Source: Deltaproteobacteria bacterium
GTDB lineage: Bacteria > Desulfobacterota > Desulfobulbia > Desulfobulbales > Desulfurivibrionaceae
NCBI GenBank assembly: GCA_021811385.1
Contig: JAJZPC010000023.1
Coordinates: 1-35,317, forward strand
Direction: 5' to 3'
DNA length: 35,317 nucleotides
This document shows positions 14,894 to 22,421 of the stretch, in pieces (position 1 is the stretch's first letter; every line of letters begins with the position of its first letter). The notes beneath the pieces were generated by a model that saw only the letters and a program-made list of their open reading frames with translations, ran no database searches and was not told where the DNA came from. Both the position numbers and the translations under genes were made by a program.

Positions 14894-16120
14894 TCAGCCG
14901 GACTGGCCCAAGCCGTCCGCCATAAGCAGGGTCTCAAGGCAATGCTCCCGGATACCGTAAAACTCCTTGATCCCCCGGATCTGGGCCAGCAGCTCCGCCT
15001 GCCTCGCCGCCCCCTCCCTCTTCACCCCCAGGATCATCTTGTTCTTGCTCGTGTGTTCCAGGGAAACGAACTCGAAGATCTGGGTCTCGTAGCCCGATGC
15101 CTCAAGGAGCAGCCCGCGCAGGGAGTCGGTGACCATCTCCGCTTCCTGGCCCATATGGATGCCGTGTTTGAGCATGGGTTTGAGCAGCTCGGGGCTGTGC
15201 ATCTGGGGACGGATCTGCTTGTGGCAGCACGGCGCGCACATGATGATGGAGGCCCCGGAGCGGATGCCGAGGTGGATGGCGTAATCCGTGGCCATGTCGC
15301 AGGCGTGCAGGGCGATCATGATGTCGATTCCCTTTGGCGTGTAGCTCCGGATGTCGCCCCGGACAAAGGAGAGGGTGTCGAGGTGCAGCCTCTGGGCCGC
15401 CTTGGCGCACAGATTGACAAGATCCTCCCGCAACTCCACCCCGGTCACCGTGGCGGTGAGCCCCAGGCTGGCGCGCAGATAGTCCTCCATGGCAAAGGTG
15501 AGGTACCCCTTGCCCGAGCCGAAATCAACCACCCGCACCAACGCCTGCTCCTTGAGCTTGGCATCCCCAATGGCGTGGTCCATAACCTCGATGAACTTGT
15601 TGATCTGCTTCCACTTGCGCGCCATGGAGGGGATCAACTGGTGCTGCGCGTTGACAACCCCCAACTCCTTGAGAAACGGCCGCCCGAGATCGAGAAAACG
15701 CTCCTTGGCGCGGTCATGCTCCTGGGGGGCGATCTCCCTCACCGCCCCCTTGCCCCGCTGCAGGGTGCACTTGCCCTTCTTGCTCCTGGACAACTGGATA
15801 TCCTCACCCACGGTCTGCAGATGCGCATTGTTGAACGAGGTGGCGCACAGCTCGCGGATGGCGGCGATGCCTGCGGGGATGGAGAGGTTTTTGGTGATGT
15901 CCCTGGTCTGGTAGCGGTAGAGAAAGGAGAGGTGTTCCCGCCCCTTCAGGGTGAGCCGCCGGACAAAGACCCGGTCCAACCCCGGTTCCGTACCGCAGTA
16001 TTTGCCCAAGATGAGTTTGACAAAGGTATTGCCGGCCAGACATTCCCCCAGCAGGCTGAAAAAAATCTCGCTCTGGCCCTCCATCCCTTGTACCCCTGTT
16101 TGCGTCTCAGTCGTCATCAC
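14894..16120 (-). CDS. class I SAM-dependent methyltransferase (Methyltransf_32-like)
   Basis: 408-residue protein. The methyltransferase half (about 190-370) contains VVDFGSGKGYLTFAMEDYL (SAM-binding motif I), TGVELREDLVN (acidic motif II), ALHACDMATDYAI and CAPCCHKQI, the Cys-Cys-His pattern of GSTCD-type methyltransferases. The N-terminal 150 residues are unlike any domain I recognise. No signal peptide. RNA or protein methylation is likely; the target is unknown. It lies 66 nt upstream of the ywbE operon in the same orientation and may head it. Confidence 0.75.
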   Translation of the reverse strand: MMTTETQTGVQGMEGQSEIFFSLLGECLAGNTFVKLILGKYCGTEPGLDRVFVRRLTLKGREHLSFLYRYQTRDITKNLSIPAGIAAIRELCATSFNNAHLQTVGEDIQLSRSKKGKCTLQRGKGAVREIAPQEHDRAKERFLDLGRPFLKELGVVNAQHQLIPSMARKWKQINKFIEVMDHAIGDAKLKEQALVRVVDFGSGKGYLTFAMEDYLRASLGLTATVTGVELREDLVNLCAKAAQRLHLDTLSFVRGDIRSYTPKGIDIMIALHACDMATDYAIHLGIRSGASIIMCAPCCHKQIRPQMHSPELLKPMLKHGIHMGQEAEMVTDSLRGLLLEASGYETQIFEFVSLEHTSKNKMILGVKREGAARQAELLAQIRGIKEFYGIREHCLETLLMADGLGQSG

Positions 16121-16233
16121 GCCCCGTTTGCATGCCTTGCCGATGTTGGTTCATGGTTGCTTTTGTATTCATATTTGCGCCGCAGCGCCAATGGTTTTTT
16201 TCTGTACCATAAATTGATGCCGCGCAACAACAC

Positions 16234-16338
16234 GTCACCCCGGCGGAGGCCGGGGTCCAGCCTTGCTGCAATTGACCGAAAAGACTGGATCGGAGTCTCG
16301 CTTCGCCCCCCTTACCTCCGGCCTCCGCCGGGATGGCG
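16234..16338. repeat. REP-like palindromic element (paired hairpins)
   Basis: A 14-nt sequence CCGGCGGAGGCCGG at 16240-16253 recurs as its exact reverse complement at 16318-16331, and the flanks (CACC on one side, GATGG on the other) also nearly mirror. Each arm can fold as CCCCGGC-GGAG-GCCGGGG on its own. This is the shape of REP/BIME elements found between genes. The rest of the 365-nt gap before the DUF2058 gene (16121-16485) holds no other structure I can support. Confidence 0.7.
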
Positions 16339-16485
16339 AAACAGAGCATTTCCCTCGTTGTCACGAGTCCATCATATCACTTTGCATCCCCTGACGAATA
16401 TGGTCAAATACCGCGCAGCAATTCGACTCTTCATGGGTGGAAAAAGCTTTTGCTGACCGCTGAACAATCTCGCAAGGAAACGCAC

Positions 16486-16956
16486 ATGGCAAACCCGTTG
16501 CAGGAACAACTTCTCAAGGCCGGGCTGGCCAGTAAAAAACAGGCCAAAAAGGCCGAGCACGAAAAGCGGATCAGCCGCAAGCAGCACAACGGCAATCCCC
16601 CCGCACCGGTCAGCAACGCAGCGCGGGAAGAACAGGCGGCCAAGGATCAGCGCAACCGCGAACTCAACCGTGAGCGTGCCGAGGAGAGCCGGCTGCGCGA
16701 GCAGAAGGCCCAGGTAAAACAGCTCATCGAGACCAATCGTCTGCCCAAGGATGACCGGGGCGAGCCGTACCATTTTGCCGAACAGAACAAGATCAAACGA
16801 ATCTTCGTCTCCGAGGAGATGGCCGACCAGCTCAGCCGGGGCCAGTTGGCCATTGTCAAACTCGGCGCAGGCTACGAGGTGGTCCCGGCCAAGTCGGCCC
16901 GCCAGATAGCGAGCCGCGACCAGGAAGCGGTGATTGTCTTTCACGAAAAGGCATAG
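16486..16956 (+). CDS. DUF2058 family protein
   Basis: 156-residue nucleoprotein/polynucleotide-associated enzyme family protein (DUF2058, YaiL-like). It is very charged, with a helical N-terminal arm (MANPLQEQLLKAGLASKKQA then many Lys, Arg and Glu) and a compact C-terminal part, LIETNRLPKDDRGEPYHFAEQNKIKRIFVSEEMADQLSRGQL. No membrane segment. I start at the ATG at 16486, where AAGGAAA precedes and the family N-terminus MANPLQEQLLKAGL begins; an upstream open stretch is not similar to the family. Function is unsettled. Confidence 0.85.
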   Translation: MANPLQEQLLKAGLASKKQAKKAEHEKRISRKQHNGNPPAPVSNAAREEQAAKDQRNRELNRERAEESRLREQKAQVKQLIETNRLPKDDRGEPYHFAEQNKIKRIFVSEEMADQLSRGQLAIVKLGAGYEVVPAKSARQIASRDQEAVIVFHEKA

Positions 16957-16992
16957 GAGGGAATCGTGAGCGAATGCTCCCGTTATGTGCAA

Positions 16993-17067
16993 TGGTGGGC
17001 GATACTGGGATCGAACCAGTGACCCCTGCCGTGTGAAGGCAGTGCTCTCCCGCTGAGCTAATCGCCC
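16993..17067 (-). tRNA. tRNA-Val (CAC anticodon)
   Basis: Reading the minus strand, GGGCGAT at the 5' end pairs with ATCGCCC at the 3' end, followed by the encoded ACCA tail. The D arm (TAGCTCAGCGGGAGAGCA), an anticodon stem CTGCC/GGCAG around the 7-nt loop TTCACAC, and the T arm GGTTCGATCC are all present. The anticodon is CAC, which reads GUG valine. Length is 75 nt including CCA. No selenocysteine or suppressor features. Confidence 0.95.
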
Positions 17068-17078
17068 TGATGATGTAT

Positions 17079-17107
17079 TGAATAATAGTATATTCCGCCG
17101 CCGTCAA
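17079..17107 (-). promoter_or_regulatory. candidate promoter of tRNA-Val
   Basis: On the minus strand TTGACG (17102-17107 on the plus strand as CGTCAA) precedes an AT-rich stretch with TATTAT-like hexamers about 14-17 nt further on, just upstream of the tRNA 5' end. The exact -10 box is ambiguous, so only the region is called. Confidence 0.4.
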
Positions 17108-17185
17108 CAACCGAACTTTGCCGCGGCAAAAGAAACTGGGGAGTATCCCTGATTTTCCCGGAATGCCATGGTTAGGAGTCGAGTC

Positions 17186-18025
17186 ATGCAACTTCAATCC
17201 GCTTTTTTCGAAACCCACGCCATCCGCCGTGTCTATGACGAGGAAACCGAAACCTGGTGGTTCTCGGTGGTGGATATCATTCAGGCGTTGACCCAGCAGC
17301 CGGATTTTCAGACGGCACGCAAGTACTGGAACAAACTCAAGGAACGGCTGGGCAAGGAAGGCAGTCAGTCGGTGACAAATTGTCACCGACTGAAACTGCC
17401 CGCTGCTGATGGCAAGAATTACCAGACCGACGTGGCCACCGCCGAGACCCTGCTGCGTTTGGTGCAATCCGTTCCCAGCCCGAAGGCGGAGCCGATCAAG
17501 CTCTGGCTGGCCAAAGTAGGCCACGAGCGCATGCAGGAAATGGCCGATCCGGCGCTGTCGCTGGAACGCGCTCGCGAAACCTGGCAGAAGCACGGGCGCA
17601 GCGAAAAATGGATCCAGCAGCGCATGACCGGGCAGGAAACGCGCAACAAGCTGACCGATTACTGGGCAAGCCACGAAATCACCAAAAAGGAGGAATTCGC
17701 CATTCTCACCAGCATCATCCACCAGGAATGGTCGGGGGTGAGCGTGAAGACGCACAAGGCGATGAAGGGTTTGCAGGATCAGAACCTGCGCGACCACATG
17801 AGCGAGGCGGAACTGATTTTCACCGCCCTGGCGGAGTTATCGACACGACAGATTGCCGAGACGGATGAAGCAACCGGGATGACTGAAAACAAGGGGGCGG
17901 CAAAAAAAGGCGGGACGATAGCCAAGCAAGCGCGCAAGGCGCTGGAGGCCAAGACCGGCAAAGCGGTGGTCTCCGGAGAGAATTTTTTGCCGCCCGCCAA
18001 GCCGCGCCCCAAGAAGAAGGGATAA
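17186..18025 (+). CDS. BRO/DinD-like DNA-binding protein
   Basis: 279-residue protein with an N-terminal BRO domain (about 5-110): AIRRVYDEETETWWFSVVDI, then the conserved VTNCHRLKLPAADGKNYQTDVA and SPKAEPIKLWLA. The middle is helical and the C-terminus is lysine-rich (KPRPKKKG), suggesting nucleic-acid binding. BRO/DinD proteins are found in phages, plasmids and accessory loci, and DinD is SOS-induced in E. coli. Start at 17186 has GGAG 7 nt upstream. It carries a 27-nt near-perfect palindrome inside the reading frame. No recombinase lies nearby, so it is not clearly phage. Confidence 0.75.
   Translation: MQLQSAFFETHAIRRVYDEETETWWFSVVDIIQALTQQPDFQTARKYWNKLKERLGKEGSQSVTNCHRLKLPAADGKNYQTDVATAETLLRLVQSVPSPKAEPIKLWLAKVGHERMQEMADPALSLERARETWQKHGRSEKWIQQRMTGQETRNKLTDYWASHEITKKEEFAILTSIIHQEWSGVSVKTHKAMKGLQDQNLRDHMSEAELIFTALAELSTRQIAETDEATGMTENKGAAKKGGTIAKQARKALEAKTGKAVVSGENFLPPAKPRPKKKG
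17366..17392 (+). repeat. 27-bp near-perfect palindrome inside BRO-like gene
   Basis: CAGTCGGTGACAA (17366-17378) is mirrored by TTGTCACCGACTG (17380-17392) around a single A. It codes for QSVTNCHRL, a stretch conserved in this protein family. It may be an autoregulatory operator within the coding region or a chance outcome of the protein constraint. Confidence 0.7.
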
Positions 18026-18063
18026 GCGATTGATATGACCTCCCCATCTCTCCCCGCACCATT

Positions 18064-18921
18064 ATGTCCCTGATCACTCTGTGGCTGGAAAGCCTGCTCA
18101 CTCCCTGCCCCCGGTATCTCCGGCGGATGGGTTTTCTCCGGGAACAGCTTGCCATCGAAGCCCGTTGCCAACGAAACCGCGCCAGCTGGGAGCCGCACCT
18201 CAAACGCAGCCGCGCCGCCATCCTTGCCGCAGCCGACTCCTGCAAAGAGCACGGCACCGCCCTGATTCTGGGGGGCGGTCTGATCAACGACGTGCCCCTG
18301 GCCGAGCTGGCCGGTCGTTTTCAGCAGGTGGTCCTGGCCGATATCCTGCACCTGCCCCGCAACCGCCGCAAAGCCGAAGCCGTGGCCCCCAACATCACCT
18401 GCCTTGATTTCGACTGCACCGGAGCGGTGGAGAAACTGTACCAGGCAGGCAATGCCCTTGACGACGAGACGGCGCTCACCCTTTTTCGCCAGGCATCCCC
18501 AATCCTGCCCGCTGGTCTCGCCACAGGCTGCGATCTCATTGTCTCCGTGAATCTTGCCTCCCAGCTCGGCTACCTGCCTGCCAAGTGGCTGAAGAAAGGA
18601 CGTGCCCGGGACGACACGTTTTCCCTGCATCTTCGGAGGGCCGCAGCGCTTCGGCATTTGGAGTGGCTGCGGGATCTGCCCGGAATACACCTCCTCATTG
18701 GAGACCGCGCCCTGGTGGTACGAGGCTTGGATGAAAGCGAGGTGGAGCGGGAGGTCATTCTGGGGGAGGGGGATCTGGAGTCCCCCTGTGATAGTTGGGT
18801 TTGGCGATTCGCCCCAGCCCCGGAATGGGATCGGCGTCACCACCTGGAACTTGAAGTTGGGGCCTATGTTCTCCAGGAAGGTCTTCCCGGAATTGCGCCA
18901 TCTGCCCCTCTCAATGAATAG
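18064..18921 (+). CDS. Rossmann-like protein of unknown function
   Basis: 285-residue protein that I do not recognise. The middle (about 60-175) looks like a Rossmann methyltransferase: [44 protein letters not shown] and a late [12 protein letters not shown]. There are no SAM-specific residues I can be sure of. No signal peptide or membrane segment. It starts 38 nt after the BRO-like gene with no clear ribosome site; its 3' end overlaps the YecA-like gene on the other strand by 11 nt. Confidence 0.6.
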   Translation: MSLITLWLESLLTPCPRYLRRMGFLREQLAIEARCQRNRASWEPHLKRSRAAILAAADSCKEHGTALILGGGLINDVPLAELAGRFQQVVLADILHLPRNRRKAEAVAPNITCLDFDCTGAVEKLYQAGNALDDETALTLFRQASPILPAGLATGCDLIVSVNLASQLGYLPAKWLKKGRARDDTFSLHLRRAAALRHLEWLRDLPGIHLLIGDRALVVRGLDESEVEREVILGEGDLESPCDSWVWRFAPAPEWDRRHHLELEVGAYVLQEGLPGIAPSAPLNE

Positions 18922-19633
18922 GTACGATCTTCTCGTCCTTGAGGCAGCATTTCTTGTGCTTCTTGCCGCTGCCGCAGGGACAGGGATCGTTGCGACCCAC
19001 CTTGAATTCCCTGTTGCGTGCCGGCCTGGCAGCCGATCCTGCTTGTGATCGCTGCTCCAGCCAGTAGGCATGGATCTCCCTGACGCCGGGCGCGATGCCG
19101 TCCTGGAGGAGTTCCATCTCTTCGTCACCCAGTTCATGCCCCCGCCAGTTGGTGACCTCGGCAAAGGCGACTATGGGCGCCATCGGTCGCAACAGCCGCT
19201 CCATGGCAACGTTCCATTCTTTCGCCGCCAGGGTCACGCCCAGCCAGTACCCTTCACACCATTCATCGACAACGGTGTAGGTTTTGCCCTTGACCGTGCG
19301 CTCCATGAAAATCGGCTCGAAAACCTCCGGGTGTTCCATCAGCATCCAGGAAATCCCGTTCATGTGCCTCACCATCAACGAAAAGATCTCTTCGAATTCC
19401 TTCTCGTTTTCCCAGACCGGTTCGAAGTCGCCCCAGACCGCCGGCAGCCACTGCGAAGGCATGACCGACACCGGCCCGCTGACAATGGCGGTGAACAGCC
19501 CGTCCAGGGTCGAGATATCCAATACCCCCTCGTCCTTGCCTTCGGTGTCGGCGTCCTCGTCAATGCGATCCAGCAGGAAATCATCGAGGCGGTCGAGTTC
19601 TTTACTGCTTAACGGCGTGGACAAATTCTTCAC
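18911..19633 (-). CDS. YecA family (UPF0149) protein with SEC-C motif
   Basis: 240-residue YecA/UPF0149 protein. The N-terminal two thirds shows the YecA pattern ([31 protein letters not shown]) and the C-terminus is the SEC-C zinc motif, [19 protein letters not shown]. The SEC-C tail is also found on SecA and binds zinc. Start is GTG at 19633, after AGGAGG. It sits just after hsdS with an 18-nt gap and could be read from the same transcript. Function in vivo is unknown. Confidence 0.85.
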   Translation of the reverse strand: MKNLSTPLSSKELDRLDDFLLDRIDEDADTEGKDEGVLDISTLDGLFTAIVSGPVSVMPSQWLPAVWGDFEPVWENEKEFEEIFSLMVRHMNGISWMLMEHPEVFEPIFMERTVKGKTYTVVDEWCEGYWLGVTLAAKEWNVAMERLLRPMAPIVAFAEVTNWRGHELGDEEMELLQDGIAPGVREIHAYWLEQRSQAGSAARPARNREFKVGRNDPCPCGSGKKHKKCCLKDEKIVPIH

Positions 19634-19651
19634 GGCTCCGCTCCTCCTGAT

Positions 19652-21397
19652 TTAAGCCACCAGAGACTGCCGGGACATGGCGTCGATCAGCTTTTCGCTC
19701 TGCTCCTGGGACTGGGTGAGTTTGGCTTTGAGCTGGTCGCAGAGGGCCATTAGTTCATCGACCTTGGCGACGATGCGGTGTTGTTCGGCGAGAGGAGGCA
19801 TGGGAACAATGCAACCACGCAACTGGGTTTTGTTGATAGAAGCCAAATTTGTTGTTTGCTTGCTTGAGTTGGCGAAATACTCACGGGCAATGAATGAATT
19901 CAGATACTTCTCCAGCCAAAACTCATTTTGCTCTTCGATGATAAGGCGAGCTTTGAAAACATGGTTTTGGTGAGCAACCAATGGCAGCTCACCCTTCCAT
20001 ATAGCGGTTCTTCCAACTTTGTCCCAATCACCGCCCTCTGTAACAAGGAGATCGCGGGCTACAACAGTAAATTTCTCAAGTTCTTCTTTGGGAATTTCGA
20101 TTTCCTTCATCATGCCTAACCCAAGAAAACCACGTTGAACATTTGCTACACGAAGATAGGGCACACTCACAACTTTACGACCGGCAAGTTTTCTGCCCTT
20201 TGTCACTCCGCTGGTGATGTTAACGATATTTTCAAATCTGGTGAACGCCCATCCTTTTGGAATGTCAAAAGACTCTTCCTCCTCCGTTATCTTCGGGAGT
20301 GGAGTTTCCTTCCTGATCTTCCCTTCCTTGATGAGCCGGGCCTTTTCCTTGACAATTTTTTCCAGCAGTACGCTGGCCGGTTCGTCGTTGGGGTCTTGGA
20401 GGACGAGTTTGCCCAGGACTGCCAGTTGGAGGATGGTTTGTTTGAGTTGGTCGATGGACTCTTCGGTGGTGAACAGGGTATCGAAGTGGATGGCGATCCG
20501 TTGCCAGGACTCGGCAAACTCCTGGTGGTCGGGTGCTGCGGTGAGGGTGGCAAGCAGGGTTTCCACCAGGGTCTGGTGGGTGGCGCTGCTGTCAGCCTGT
20601 TGCCGTTCCAACCGGTCGCAGAGGGCCATGAGTTCATCGACCTTGGCGACGATGCGATGTTGTTCGGCAAGGGGAGGAAGTGCAATTACAGCCTCAGATA
20701 TCTGCTTTCCGGACAGATGATCCACGGTCGTATATGCTTTTACACCCTGTAATTCAGCCAACCTAGCTTGTAGGCCTTCAGCTATAAATCTCTGCCCGAG
20801 AACATCATAAAAGAATATTAACCGTGCAACTCGTTGATTCAGCAAAGCAAGTTCGTTTACCCATGACGCCACACGGAATTGCCCATCCATGCCAACGAGA
20901 TAGTCCCCTGTTTTCACAAGAAATTCTTCTTTATATTCTCCAGAATAATAAGTGTTCGTAAACGGCTGGCCAACATCTCGGATTCGTATCAATGGCAATC
21001 CATCGCCATCTTCATTAAAATGCGTTGATTTGAATGCAAAGCCAGCTTGTACAACTGCGATATCTCCAAGCCTCGCCCATTCCCACCCCTTCGGCAGGTC
21101 AAACGGCTTTTCCTCGTCCCTGATCTCCGGCAACGACTTCTGTTTCTTGACCTTCCCTTCCTTGATGAGCCGTGCCTTCTCCTTGGCGATCTTGCCCAAC
21201 AGCACGGAAGCCGGTTCATCGTCGGGGTGCTGGGCCACCAGCATGCCGCGCACGGCCAGCTCCAGAATCAGCTCCCGCAGTTTCTTGATGCCATAGGGGC
21301 TTCGATTTGCCGCACTGACGCGGCCCCGGCCACCATTGGCCTTGGTCACCGGAGCAGCGGTCCAGATATCGAGATGTTCACCCAGCAGGTTCAGCAT
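19652..21397 (-). CDS. hsdS: Type I restriction-modification specificity subunit HsdS
   Basis: Recognises the DNA target for the Type I complex. It has 581 residues and two target-recognition domains, each introduced by a copy of the DEPASVLLxKIxKEKARLI...FDxPKGW segment and each followed by a PPLAEQHRIVAKVDELMALCD helix repeat. TRD1 follows FDLPKGWEWARLGDIA and TRD2 follows FDIPKGWAFTRFENI. The gene lies downstream of rhuM/fic; I start at the ATG at 21397, 8 nt past that stop, but the frame is open to a TTG at 21430 overlapping it. The TRD coding regions are AT-richer than the rest, typical of exchanged recognition domains. Confidence 0.88.
   Translation of the reverse strand: MLNLLGEHLDIWTAAPVTKANGGRGRVSAANRSPYGIKKLRELILELAVRGMLVAQHPDDEPASVLLGKIAKEKARLIKEGKVKKQKSLPEIRDEEKPFDLPKGWEWARLGDIAVVQAGFAFKSTHFNEDGDGLPLIRIRDVGQPFTNTYYSGEYKEEFLVKTGDYLVGMDGQFRVASWVNELALLNQRVARLIFFYDVLGQRFIAEGLQARLAELQGVKAYTTVDHLSGKQISEAVIALPPLAEQHRIVAKVDELMALCDRLERQQADSSATHQTLVETLLATLTAAPDHQEFAESWQRIAIHFDTLFTTEESIDQLKQTILQLAVLGKLVLQDPNDEPASVLLEKIVKEKARLIKEGKIRKETPLPKITEEEESFDIPKGWAFTRFENIVNITSGVTKGRKLAGRKVVSVPYLRVANVQRGFLGLGMMKEIEIPKEELEKFTVVARDLLVTEGGDWDKVGRTAIWKGELPLVAHQNHVFKARLIIEEQNEFWLEKYLNSFIAREYFANSSKQTTNLASINKTQLRGCIVPMPPLAEQHRIVAKVDELMALCDQLKAKLTQSQEQSEKLIDAMSRQSLVA
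19735..19792 (-). repeat. hsdS internal direct repeat, distal copy
   Basis: A 58-nt stretch encoding EQHRIVAKVDELMALCD at 19735-19792 recurs at 20614-20671 with three mismatches. A second repeated block (KEKARLIKEGK region) lies at about 20319-20394 and 21151-21228. Such internal repeats let recognition domains be exchanged or duplicated. Confidence 0.7.
20614..20671 (-). repeat. hsdS internal direct repeat, proximal copy
   Basis: Matches 19735-19792 with three mismatches, 879 nt away in the same gene and orientation. It lies between the two target-recognition domains in the protein order. Confidence 0.7.
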
Positions 21398-21404
21398 TGT
21401 CAGG

Positions 21405-22421
21405 TCATCCCGCACTTTCGCTGGAAGCAAGCAGATTCATGGTCAAACGGATCAGCAGATCCTTCTGCTTGGGGTCGCTTTCCGCGATCAGCAGGGCCAG
21501 GGCGACCAAGCCGTTGTCGTTGATGCCGGACCGGTCGAGCAGGTTGTTTTCCCGCAGGAAGAGCAGGAAGAGGAACGAGCCGATACGTTTGTTGCCGTCG
21601 CTGAAGGGGTGGTCCTTGATGACGAAGTAGAGGAGATGGGCTGCCTTTTCCTCGACGCTGGGGTAGAGATCCTGACCGCCGAAGGTCTGGTCGAGATTGC
21701 CGAGGATGGACTGAAGAGCGTGCTCCCGCTCCCGGCCGAACAAATCGGTGGCCTCGCCCCGGCCACTCAGCTCGGAGTGCAGGGCGGTGATGGCTGCCCG
21801 GGCCTGGTGATAATCAAAGGATTTCCCTGCACCGTGCCGATCCTTGGGCAGCTCCAACCTGTCTTCATCGTATTGCAGAAGCAGCGACCAGGATTTGGCA
21901 TAGCGGCTCACCACCTCCAGAACCGCCTTGCCCTCATCGGTCACCAGCTCATGGCGCTGCAAGGTCCGGGAGAGCAGGGCCACCGCCTGCTCCATTTCGC
22001 TCAGGCCTTTTTCGGCCAGGCGGTGGCGGTTCAACGTATAGCCCTGGATAAGATGCTGCTTTAAAACATTGGTGGCCCAGATGCGGAACTGGGTGCCGCG
22101 TGGTGATTTGACGCGGTATCCCACCGAGATGATGACATCAAGATTATAGAAGGCAACCGGCTTATCGGAGTTGGCAATATGCATTTTTTGCATATTGCTT
22201 TTCTCTTGCAGTTCTCCTTCCCGAAAAACGTTCCGGAGGTGGCGGGAGACAACGGACTGATCTCTCTGGAAGAGTTCCACCATCTGGGCCTGGGTCAACC
22301 AGACCGTCTCCGCCGCCAGATGCACATCCAGTATAGCCTGCCCGTCGCGGGACTGATAGATGATGACCTCGCCATGTTCAGGCTGCCCTGAATTCTGCAT
22401 TCTCAATTCTTCATTCTTCAT
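21405..22421 (-). CDS. RhuM-Fic domain protein inside the hsd operon
   Basis: 338-residue protein joining an N-terminal RhuM-like helix-turn-helix domain (about 18-150: TVWLTQAQMVELFQRDQSVV, then KPVAFYNLDVIISVGYRV) to a C-terminal Fic domain with the complete motif HPFSDGNKR. Fic enzymes AMPylate or otherwise modify proteins; no inhibitory antitoxin gene is evident. The ATG at 22421 overlaps the hsdM stop by 4 nt with GGGGAGG upstream, so it is translated with hsdM. A role as an accessory or toxin of the restriction system is inference. Confidence 0.85.
   Translation of the reverse strand: MKNEELRMQNSGQPEHGEVIIYQSRDGQAILDVHLAAETVWLTQAQMVELFQRDQSVVSRHLRNVFREGELQEKSNMQKMHIANSDKPVAFYNLDVIISVGYRVKSPRGTQFRIWATNVLKQHLIQGYTLNRHRLAEKGLSEMEQAVALLSRTLQRHELVTDEGKAVLEVVSRYAKSWSLLLQYDEDRLELPKDRHGAGKSFDYHQARAAITALHSELSGRGEATDLFGREREHALQSILGNLDQTFGGQDLYPSVEEKAAHLLYFVIKDHPFSDGNKRIGSFLFLLFLRENNLLDRSGINDNGLVALALLIAESDPKQKDLLIRLTMNLLASSESAG

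Noticed and set aside
14600-16456. 618-codon plus-strand open frame opposite the methyltransferase gene
   Set aside because: Antisense shadow of the real minus-strand genes with no recognisable motifs.
16993-17067. tRNA-Val as an integration site of the neighbouring accessory region
   Set aside because: The tRNA 3' end faces away from the accessory genes, and I found no repeated 3' fragment in the window.
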